From: an uncultured Anaerococcus sp.
GTDB taxonomy: Bacteria; Bacillota; Clostridia; Tissierellales; Peptoniphilaceae
Reading direction: 5' to 3'
DNA length: 64,000 nt
Assembly (NCBI RefSeq): GCF_947253225.1
Contig: NZ_CAMXYR010000001.1
Location: forward strand, 1 to 64,000
Part shown: in pieces, positions 51,001-63,000 of the stretch
Position numbering within the stretch: position 1 is the first letter of the stretch
Layout of the letters: every line of letters starts with the position of its first letter
The notes under the pieces: model-generated
The model's database searches: none
What the model was told of the DNA's origin: nothing
What the model saw: the letters and a program-made list of their open reading frames with translations, nothing else
Translations under genes and position numbers: made by a program

Positions 51001-54000
51001 CTGCCTTGTTTGGATAGACAACATTTGTTCTTTTTGAATCTTCTGTTGATGTAAGCTCTTCCTTTTTTCCATCAAAGGTGATTGCACTCGAAATATCATC
51101 TTTCTTGGCTGGTGTAGGTCCCCAATCTCCTCCGCCTAAGGCTATCAGTTTCTTTTTGGAATCTAGGATATAGCCATCCTTGGTTTTGCTCTCCTTCAAC
51201 CAATAGTAGCCATAAGCTAGGTCTTTGAAAACTATTTTTCCTTCAGAATTTGTCGTGTATTGGTCATTTCCGACTTGGGTTTCTTCTGAGTCCGTATTGT
51301 GGAGGGTGTATTTGACATTGGCTAGAGGAGAGCCTTTTTCATCTAGCTTGGTCAAGGTAAATTCTCCCTTGCCTGGTTTTTTGTTTACGATTTTTCCTAG
51401 GGTGCTTATATTATTTTCATCTACTTCTTTTTCTACAATTTTGCCATCTTTGCCTTTGTCAAATATCCTTATCCTACCTTGGACAACTCTAAATCTCTTG
51501 ATTGGTCCTTGAACTTGCATGTATCTTTTGCCTGGTTCATATTCTGGAGCCTTTGGTTCTATAATTCTATAGTAACCATCAGTTAGGTTCGTTATTTCGA
51601 ATTGACCATCTTCATCAGAGGTGTAAGTTTTTCTACTATTTTCTGGACTTACTCCACTTGTTACTTTCTTTCCAGTTTCCTTGCTTATATAGTAGTAGGT
51701 AGTTTTTCCTTGAGGGCTTCGTTCAGGTTTAATCATTTCCATGTTTGAAGTCAATGGATAGTAACCTTGGTTGGTGGTTTGGATATCGTCTGGGTCTTGT
51801 TTTTCTAGGTAGAAGGCAATATTCTTTAGTGGGGTTTCATTTTTCCCATCTAGTCCCACTTTCTTAAATTTGATTTCAGTTTTGTTGTTTATGATTCTAA
51901 ACTCAAATCCATCGCCGATATTGGCTCCCTTGCCTAGGTATTGATTAGACTCTGTTATGTTTCCCCTAGCGTCTGTAAGCGGCTTTCCTTTTTCATCTAG
52001 GACTGCCTTTAGGATAGCTACGAATTTTTGGTCAGGCGGTATGAAAGCAAAGCTTAGTCTGTACTTGTACTTAGTTTTTGCAAATCCATCTGGTGCTTCC
52101 ACTTCTTCTAGGAGGTAGTCCTTGCCTAGTTGGATAGTGTTGTTTAGGTCAATCCTATAGGACTTGGCGTCAGATAGGTCGATTATTTGTTCATAGACCG
52201 TATCATCGGTATTTGATGTATCGGCAGGATCCTTTGAGATTTTTATCCTAAGTTTGCCCTTGTTTATATAGGTGAACTTATTCTTATCCATAAAGCCCTT
52301 TGATAGGTAGAAGAAATATGGTTTGGACTTGTTGATTACATAGATACTTCCATCTGTATCTGTATGAACTTCAGGTTTTGATGGGTTTCTATTTAGCAAG
52401 GTTTGGAAGTCTGCCGCACTTGTTAGAAGATTATTTTGGCTATCTATTTCATAGAATTGTTTTTTTATAGCTCCATCTTTGTCTTCGTATACTTTTATTG
52501 CAATCTTCCTATCGCTATCTTCATAACCTTCTGGGGCTTGGGTTTCTATGAGGACATAGACGCCCTTGGATAGGTCTTTGATTTCAAAGCTACCATCCGA
52601 ACTTTCTACTTGATATGGTGGAAATTCAGATTGACCTGATTTAGCTGAATCTATATCTTCTGGCTTATTTGAAGTCTTTAGCAAGATGAATTTGGTATCT
52701 TTTTTTATTAGATCAGATGTACTCCTAGAGCCAATCTTCTTCCACTTTAGGTTTGTGGTGGTTTTGGTGTTAGTTATCTTATAAGAATACTTGTTATCTC
52801 CCTCAACCTTTTCGATATTTTGTTTTGTATCAAATTTATTGTTAGTGTAGGTTGGGTAGTAGTCCTTGCCATAGTTTTGGAAATATTCCTTTTCAATCTT
52901 AGGGTCGTGGTCTACCTTAAGTCCATCAGCTGTCTTTTTGACCTCAAATATCCATTTGAATTGCTTGTTATCACTTTGGTATCCTTCTGGGATTCCAACT
53001 TCTTCTAGCTGGTAGATTCCTTCGCCTAGGTTTTGGAAGTCCACACTACCATCAGATTGAGAACGACGCAAGGCACTGTACTTACCTGTAGCTGATGTTA
53101 TTGAGTCTGGCCTAACCTTTTTATCTTCTTCGCTTGGTTTTTGGCCGTCAACTGTTTCTAGGTTGCCGTCAGAATCATATTTATAGACTTTGCCATTATT
53201 GGTAAATGTGCTTACCCTTCCTGTTTCAGTAAATTCTGTTATCCTATTGCCATTTGTATATTTTTTGAGAACGGCATTTTTGTCTTCTCCATAGTATTCG
53301 TAGGTTTTGGCACCTTCTGCCATTGAATATCTTACTTTTTTGAGTCTAAAGTAGGCGTCTTTTAGCGGAAGTTTGTTGCCATTTTTGTCTTTTTCATCTT
53401 TGAGTTTTATGAAGGAGAAGTTCGTCTTGCTGTAGTTTCTGATCTTAAGGTCTTGGAGGTTGCCATCTTCATCGTAGGCAGGCTCTCCATTAGCCTTTGT
53501 CTTAAAGCCTAGGGACTTATCAAAGTCTCCATTAGTTTTGTCAAATTCTATCCTTAGCTTATGAGTTTTCTCATCTTGAACTACCTTAAAGAACCATGGA
53601 TCTGGCTTTTCAAACTTATCTATAGCCCTTATTTCTTGAAGCTTGTAGCGTCCAACTGCTAGGTACTTAAATTCAAAGTGGGAGTTGGCGTAAGAATAGA
53701 TAGTCTTATCATAGCCACCCTCAAGCTTCTTGCCTTTTTCATCAACTTCAGTTAGTCTAAAGTCAGAAGAGCTAACAGGTACTTCTTTACCATTCTTTTT
53801 AGCTCCCTCAATCTTTTGGAATTTAAGGTCGATGTAGCTTTTCTCGTTATTGATGCTTACGAACTTGCCTAAAGCATTTCTAGTGAAGAAATCATTTGGC
53901 TCATCCATTTTTTGATACTTGCCTTCGCTATTTTTTTCGTAACCCGTAACGACCTTCCTCCATGAACCATCCTTATCTTCAGTGAAGGTTATTGTCAAGA

Positions 54001-57000
54001 ATGAATCTGGAAGTTTGTAGCCTTTGGCTGGTTTGATTTCTTCTAAAATATAGGTTCCTGCTTCGATATTTGTAAATTCTACTCCTAGCTTTTCCTTTGA
54101 CACAGCCTTGGCGAATTTACTTTTTTCATCGTATGGTTTTACTCTAATTGAGTCTAGTTCTTCTTTTGTTAAGGCCTTACCATCTGCCCCTATAGTTATT
54201 TCAGGAGCATATTCTGGTTTGCCATTATTTTTAAGGACTAGGCTTCCATTTTCATCAAGCTTAGCTTTTCTTAGGCTAAATTCTGCACCTTCGATATTTT
54301 GATAGGTGTTTTTATCCTTCTTGAAGAAGTTTAGGCTTGTTTTGTTCTTGTAGTTGGTAACTCTCGCATCGTGAATCCATTTGTATGGAGCATCTGGCCT
54401 TGCTGGGTCGGAACGACCATCATCTTTTACTTCTTCGATGTATCTAGCAAAGTCTGGGTCTCCCTTTTTGAAGCCCTTGATAGTTTTGCCTATAAGGTCT
54501 TTCTTTTCAGCTTCGCTTATGCCAATGTTGAAATCATCAGTTTCTTTGAAGGTGTGTTCAAAGTCAAAGGTGATATCCATGTAGTTGGCATCTCTTGGTA
54601 CTTTTTCTTTGTTTATTACAACCTTGAAATACCACTTCATGTCCTTGCCATTTTTATCTTTTGGAGGCCTGTAAGTTTCATCTGGCATTTTGATTTCTGT
54701 AAGCTCATAAATACCTGGGGTTAATTCTCTGAAGTAGTTATCTCCTGGTTTACCAGTAGCTTCTGATACTCCGTCAAATTTCTCGTCATAGTATTTTGGG
54801 TAGCCCTTTTTGCCAGTATCTGTGTAGGTTCCATCATCATTTTTCTTGTAGATATTTACCTTTTCACCATTTATTAGCTTACGAGCCTTAAATTGTGAAC
54901 CCGTTAGGGCTGCCTTGTTTTCATTGACCTTAGTAATTCTTAGAGGAATTCTAAAACCAGTTTCGTCGTGGTTGAAGATTTCTATTAGGTTACCGTTTGA
55001 GATTGTAACTTTCAATAGATGATTTCCGCCCTCTGTTTCTTTGGCTTGGGTCATATCAAGATCGATTATTGTTGTAGTATCTGTACCCCATAAACTAGCA
55101 TTTGCTTCATATCTTGTATATTCAAGTCTGTAAGTTCTTGCTGGGTCAAGATTTGGGAAGGTTAGTTCTCCCTTATATGGAGCTTTTTGCGTTGGTCCAA
55201 CTTGACTCCATCCTGCTATAGTTCTTAAAACTTGCTGGTCTTTAACTAAGAGTTTGATTTCTCCAGCAAAGCCTTCTGGAGGATTGCTGTCATCTTTGCC
55301 ATCCTTTTGGTTAGAGTAGGTGAAGATAGTCTTTAGATCTACATTACCTGCTGGTTGAGGATTGGTATTTTCTTCTACAAAGTTTGCACTAACTATTATA
55401 TTATGAGCTGGCATCTTGAAGGTATAGGAATTGCCACTTGGACTTACTTCATTACCATCAACAATTAGCTTGTCTAGTTTTTTACCTGTATCTGGATAGA
55501 TAGTTAAGGTTACTTGATCATTTTCCTTTATATATTCTGCCTTACTAGCAACAAGCCTACCACCTACTGGTTGGTTTATTGTTATAGAATAGCTAGGTGT
55601 TTGAGGCTTTTGTACAAATTTTGCATAAACTTCAACATCTCCTGCTGGCATTTTGAACTTATACCTATTACTATAATTAGTATAGGCTACTAGCTCATTG
55701 GTGGCTAGGTTTCTTATCTCAAGTTTGTCTATACCATAACCATTTTCCTTGTGTGTTTTAAAGTATACGTCTTCACCTTCAGAAAATTCTTTATTCGTAT
55801 CTTCAAAAGTTACACTTCCAAATCCTTCTACCCTCTTTTTAACCTTGTAAGTCTTTGGCTCTTGGTTAATTTTCTTGGTTACCATTGACCTAGTGTCAAG
55901 GTTTATTCCAGTGTCTGTAGGATTTTTCTTATAGGTCATCCACTTATGGATTTGATAAGCAGTGTTATTTGTTGCATTAGCATCCAAGATTACTTTGTAG
56001 GTAAGGTCGAGACTTTCTCCAACACCAAGATTAATGTCTTTGTCTATGGAATCTGTAATTTGCCTTGAACTGTCAAGCTCATTTCCATCCTTGCTTATAG
56101 AGTAGGACTTGATTTTGACCCCGTTACTAGTGGCTATGCTTAGCTTTCCGTCTTTAAGCAAAGATTCTTCTTTGCCTTGGGATGTGAAGTTTGAGTCAGT
56201 ATTTAATATCCCATCCAACAAATCTTTTTGGACATAAGGAGCAAAGTCTCTTGCTTTTTTGTAGGATTTGTTGGCTAGCACTTGCTTTAGGGTTTGACCA
56301 AAGAAATTATAGGCTGAATTTTTAGCAATTTCACCCTTATACTCTTGGGCTTTTGGACTTAATTCTGTTGTATCTTGGTCAACATGAGTAAGTACAGGCG
56401 TATAACCTCTATCTTTTAATGCTTTAATTGCTTCAATTTGATAAAAAGGTCCTCTCAATTCCCCAGTTCTTTTGACCTCTTTTGACTTAAAACTTGCAAA
56501 GTTTATAAGGTATTTATTGTCATAGGTATCGCTTGTTAGCTTGGCTAAATTTTCATTTATTAGCTTTAGCAATCTATCGCCACCGTCTAGGATACCGACT
56601 CTTTTATCAACTCCAACTTTTTCCAAATAATCCTTTACTCCAACCTCTTGGTCAATTATATTAAATTGACCTTCAAATTGACCAGGTTCTAATATACCCA
56701 TCTTGTATGAGTAATCCCTTGCATTATCTAGGTCTTTGATATTCGTCTTTTCGAGTAATACTTTATTGAATTTTGGATTATTTCCAGAATATTCAATTAT
56801 GGATAGGTATACTTCTGCTCCATCTGTGTTAGCCTTAGCTCTTAGATCTGTGATAAACTTATTAATGTTGTTGTCAAGGTTATTTAATTTATTTGAATAA
56901 TCTTGTGATCTATCAACTAGGAGGATCCAGTGAGATTTATTTTTGCCTACTTTTTTTGTTTTCGGAGTTATCCTAACCCTAATATCACGAGATCCATCTG

Positions 57001-60000
57001 TGGTATCAACGCCACTTGCCCTTACTGTGATGTTTGCATTTTCAGAATCGATATTGTATGGTTGGATTTCTTCTAGTCCAGGGTCAGTTGGTGCTTGCAT
57101 TATCCTATCAACTTGTATAGGTGCTGATATATCAAGACCCACACTCCTATATCTTAGGCTTTGGGCTGAGTAGTCCACTTGCCTAGGTTTGTTAGAGGTC
57201 TTTGGGTTGTCTCTGTATTTTTTGACAGTTCCATTTCTTTCTACTACGATGTACCATCTACCAGGATCTTTTTCATAACCTGCAGGTCCTCTATATTCTT
57301 CGAGGACGTAGTTGCCTGGTTTTAGCTGATCGAAGGTTACTATACCTTGGTTAGGAGCTTCATCGGCAATCTCTTTAGGACTTTTGCCTGTTTGACCGCC
57401 CTTGCCATCTTCTTTGGTTATTGGAACTCCAGGTGTAACCTTTTGGACGTATTCTTTTGGATATTTTCCATTCATTAATATCTCAAAGTTATCATCAGCA
57501 GTGTAGAGTCTAAAGTAGGCACGTCTTAAGCCTACCCTTATAGGATTGCCATTTTCATCTGTAAAGCCTATTGCGTTACCTACTTTTTTGATAGAGAACT
57601 TTCCTAATTTTTCTTTTTCTGGGAAGTCTACTACTCCCTCAAATACTGAATGGAAGTCGGTTTTGGCGTTGGTGTTAGGGTCTCTTACGATTACCTTCAT
57701 CTTGCCTTCGTTAGCTATTGCCTCAGCCTCGACCTTTAGGAGGATATCGTCAGCTTTTTGGTAGTCCTTTGGTGGATTGGTTTCTCTTAGGATATAGTAA
57801 CCACCAAACTCCAAACCCTTGAGGTGGAAGATTCCATTTTCGTCTTGGATAATTGGGGTTTTGTTTAATGGGATGAAGTCTCCATTAGCATCCTTATCTC
57901 CAATAATTGCCCCATAGAAGTCTGACTTGTATATGTTGAAACTTACTGGTTGTTTGTTTTTTCCTTCTAGCTTATTGGTAACTTCATTAGCTTCTACTTT
58001 ATGTTTGCCATCTTGCTCTATTATTTTTCCCTTGTACTTTTTGAAAGTAATGTCTATGGTTCTTGATTCATTGGCTATTTGATAGGCTTTTACCTTGCCC
58101 TTAGCACTTATAAGTTCAGATATATCTATTTTTTTTAGGTCAGTTGAATTGAAAATCTTATCTTGGTTTTCGCCTGCTCCTGCCTTTGGAACTTCATAGA
58201 GCTTGTAAGAAAGTTCTCCCTTATTTGTTCCTTCTTTATTTTCACTAACTACAAGTTTCCAGCCATATAGGTCGGTTTTCTTGTAGCCTTTTGGGGCTTC
58301 CAGCTCTTCTAGCAAGTATTCACCTGCTTTTAGGCCCTTGAAGGTTATATATCCTCCTCCCTCAGCTTGTTGACCATCAACCTTTTTTCTTGGAGGTTCG
58401 GTTTTTGTAGTATTGTCGGTGTAGGCTTCTTCTAGGTAGAAATCACCATCAACTGTCTTTAGAGACATCAACCTAAATTTTGCATCTCCAAGACCAAGAT
58501 GTTCCTTGCTTGTCTCAAGGTTTTCTGTTCTAACTTTTCTAAATTTGATATCTATCTTTTTGGTATAGTTCCTAATTATAGGAAGGTCTACAACTTTTCC
58601 ATCCCTTGTAGCCTTCAGCGTTTCAAGTTTTTTGCCAACAAAATTTACTTCAACCTTTTTCTTTCCTGAAATATTAGTTTGCTCAGCGGAAAGGAGGTAG
58701 CTAGGAGATTTTTCATAGCCATATGGGACTTTTGTTTCCTCTAGGACATAATAGCCTACAGGAATTTGTTCAAATTTGAATTCTCCAATAGTTCCCTTAG
58801 ATGTCTGGTCGTATTTACTATCAAAGTCCGTATCATTTAGCTTATCTATGTTAATTTTAGCCTTATCTACACTTGAATCTTTTAGTTTTCTTAGCCTAAA
58901 TTCTGCTCCATCAAGGTTTATGAACTTATTTTTCTTGATAAATTCTAACTTACCAAGGTTATCTTCGATATTTGTTACTGAAACTCTTATTTTATTTCCA
59001 TCAAGCTTAACAAGCTCACTTCCATCAACTGATTTAGGAATCTTATCACCAAGGACAACTTCTGTCTTAAATCCGTCATTAACATGGATGCTAGGAAGTT
59101 TTTTTGCCTTGTAAGGGCCATCATCAGGATATATCTCAACCCTTTTGATAGTAAGGTCGAAGTCTTCTATTTTTTCATAGCCTGCTGGTTGTCCAATTTC
59201 TTGAACCTTATATCTACCTGGTCTTAGGTATAGTTTGTGGCTTTGCTTGCCATCATCTGAGGTCCATGTTTTATTTTCACCATTGTCTATATTGGTAAAA
59301 CGGAATGTGGCACCCTTAAGCTTAGTTCCATCTTTTTTGAACTTATCAATTTCAATTGGTGCCATTACACGACCTGCTATTAGCTCTTGGTATTTTCCTT
59401 CTTCGGTGTGGCTGTAGAAGACCAACTTTACAGAATCTGCCTTATCAGCATTCCAGTCGTTGCCTTTTTTATAGGAAGCTATGACTTTATTGTAAAGGTT
59501 AACCGCCATATCGTGTTGGGTTGCTTGGACTGGTGGATAGTTTTTGATTCTTGTTTCTTTATCCCTTAGCTTCCTCAAGCCTTGGTCTGTTTTCCTATCA
59601 GGATGGGAACCATTAAAGGAGCCATCCCAGCCAGTTTTTGGATAGGTCTGTCTGATACCTGAAAGGGTATGCTCTACCTTCCACTCATCCATATTGTAGG
59701 ATGATGGAGCGGTGAAATAATCATCTTCGAGTGATTTGCCATCTGTGAAGTGGTGGATTACTCTTTGAAACATTGATGATTCAATAAGCCTGTGCATCTG
59801 TTCTCCATTGTGGCTATTTGAGTAATCCTTCTTTACTTCTTCACCATAGAAATAGATTTTTTTCATCAATTCTTCCATAGCTTGACCTTGGCTCATCCCA
59901 TCGTGGTTTAAGTAAACGCCATCATAGGAGTTTCCTGCTGTCAAGTAGGTTCTTAGATTATAACTTCCAGATGGATTGCCTAATGATTCGTTAAGTCTGC

Positions 60001-63000
60001 CTATTAGGTAGTCCCCTGCCACGTCCTCGTGGATATCTAAGAAGACTCCGTTTTTGCCAGTAAATACTGGTGCATTTACTCGGTCGTTGAAACAAGATAC
60101 CATATCAAAGTTCTTGTTGATACGCATGATTGGGTATGGATCTTCTGTGTATGCTAGATAGCCATTTGCGAGAGCTTGATCAGATACCTTCTCCGTGAAA
60201 AGTTCTATACGTCCTCCCTCAGTGTCATACACCTCATCGACATTGAATTTCTTTTTATCTTTTAGGTTAACCTTGAAGTTGTAGGTATCATCCCTGGTGG
60301 CTTTTTGATTTTCATATTCATAAGAAACAAGGGTTCCTGGATAATATTGGCCATTGGATAGAACGACGTCTCCTGCTTGTTCAGTCCTCCTATAACCACC
60401 TTCTTTTTTAGGAACAAAGTAGACTTTTTTAGGTCTTATATTTTGCTCTCTCTCACCATTGTTTATATCAAAGGTAGGCCCATCCAAGGATGTGTCTTGG
60501 TTTTCACCTCGTCTGATCAAATCTAAGGCGTACCAATCAGCCCTTCTATCAGATACTCTTTTGGCTACTAGAGTTCTTGTATTATCATAGTAGAATCTCT
60601 CGTTGGTAAACCTATCCTTTAGGCCGAGGAAGGTTGCTGGGATGTTTGTTTCCACGAGGTTAAATGGTACTTCTGCAAATCTTCTAGCATTTTCTACTCC
60701 CTTTAGCCACTTTATTGGTGTAGGAAGTTTCTCGAACTTGTCTAAGTATTCCTGGAGAAGATTATCTATGTAGTTCTTATCAGGATTGATTCTAAAACCA
60801 ATTGAATAAGTTTCGTGAACTTGGTCGGGATCAATCGGAGCTTTGACCTTGATGTATAACTTTTCTCCAAGCTCAGATTTTGCTATGCTGGAAGCTTGGC
60901 TTAGAAGTTCTCCTAATCTTGATGATTGTTTGTAGCCTGAATTAGAGTCTAAATCGCTCTTATTGCTAGAGGCCTTGTAGGAGAAGTTTTTTAGTCCTTG
61001 GTTGGATGAGGCAAAAACTGTTAAGTTTAAGTTATTAAAGGTTAGATTTTCCTTAGAATTAATCAGGTCTTTGGTATCAACTTCAATGTTCCATTCTACA
61101 TAGGCTCCATCGAGGTTTGGTCCTATTAGAGAAGTTATTTCTTTTTCGTCTTTGTCCTTTAATTTTTGAGAGGTCGTCCTCCAATCTAGTTGGTAAGGGT
61201 AGGAGCCCGATTTACTCTCCCCCTTATCTTCTACAACAAATTCACTTGTAACTGGTGATTTGGAATTTTCGCTTACTATAATCGTAGGCATAGCTTGGAC
61301 TGGGTTATTCTTAGGTGCAACTTTTATATTTATAGCAATTTTCTTTTGATTACCAATATACCTTGTATCAAAAGCTAGATTTTGATCTATATCTAAATCT
61401 ATACTTTCTGTAACCTTTCTTACATAGGTATACCTGATGAAGTGGTCATTGCCATTTTCCAAGTATTCAGCAGTTGCAATCAACCTATTATTCTTGTAGA
61501 GGTCCTTTATTTGTTGACCTAAATCATCTCTTAGGTAAGGGCCTAAGTGGATGTCGAAATACCAACCTGAAGGGATTGGCCAGCTAGGAGTAGCCTTTAC
61601 CTTCATGGTTGTTTTAAGCTTAAACTTCTTATCGGCAAAAGGACTAGATTCTCCTTGTCGAACTTGGAGGTTACTTGGTCTAAAGTTTTCCTTCCTATCT
61701 TTGTCTACAAGATTTTTAATCTGAGAATCATTGGCTGTCATCAATTTTTCCTGGTCAGCCTTATTTAGCTTATATTTTTCTCCTAACCTTGTTAATAGTT
61801 TTTGGATATCTTCTAAGCTATTATTTTTATCCCTTAGGGCATTCTTCAATTCTCTGTCAGCCTTTTCTAGGTTAGTGAGGGCTTTTTTACTATTGTTGTT
61901 GGACTTATCTTCTATAGTCTTATTATTAGATTTTTTTGTTAGCTTGTTTTTATCTGCTTGTTTCTTTTGGGGTCCATCTTCATCATCATCTGATGGTTTT
62001 TCCTCTTCTTTAACGAAGCGAGGATTTCTCACACCCTTGCCATTGACAGAATATTTTATAACCTTAGTGTTTTTCTTATCAAGCTTATTGGTATAGGTTA
62101 CCTTTAAGATATATCCTTGAGGAAGGTCTAGGGTTGTTTCATCTGTATAAGGGATGGTTGTTGAGTATTCTTTTTTGAGGTCAAAGCCCTTATCACCAGC
62201 CTTAAAATAATCAAGGGTTATTTCTCCAGTGCTTGGATCTTGATTTTCATCGATCTCAAGCCTGTAGATAAGTTCATTTTTCTTTTCATCCTTGCTTGCC
62301 TCATCCCCCTTGTCCTTGGAGATTAGGTAGTCGGTGTAAGTTAGGGTATCATCTTGGGCTTCTTCATCGCCCTTATTGTAGGTGATTTTTCTTAGAGAAT
62401 CATCCTTTTCCTTGATATTTCTTAGGACTAGATTTTTAATACTTGGGTTATTTTCGTCTTCTTCTTCAACAAACTTATAGGAAATTCTTCTTAAATCCAA
62501 ATTTCTCCCTTCTTGATCTAAGGATAGGTCAAAAGAATACAACTTGTCAGTAGAAATTCCTTCCTTATGTATAGGAGCTTCTATGGTGTATTCAATAGAC
62601 TTACTTGTAGGTGGAGTCTTTATTGATAGAGTATGTAAGTCTCCATCGTCCTTTCTTTCTTCTATGTAGTCAATATTTTCACTTGGCGTAGATAGATCTT
62701 TGACTTCCTTTACTATAAGCTTAGTTAAGTCCTGGTTCTTGTTTGTGGCAAGAGATAGAATTAGGTCATCGTCAGAAGAGGCTTCTTCTCTATCAAGCCT
62801 TATAGTATAAATAATACTATCCTGGCCTTCACTAAGGCTTGCCTTCTGGCTAAGAGCGTAGCTATCCTCTCCTTGGATTTTCTCATTACTTTTGTATGGG
62901 TCAGCATCGACTTTATCATTATCTTGCCTTTCGCTTTCACTTAGCCTAAGCATGGTAGGCATTTGTTCATCCTCGTCATTGATACCTAGAGCATAGACAT

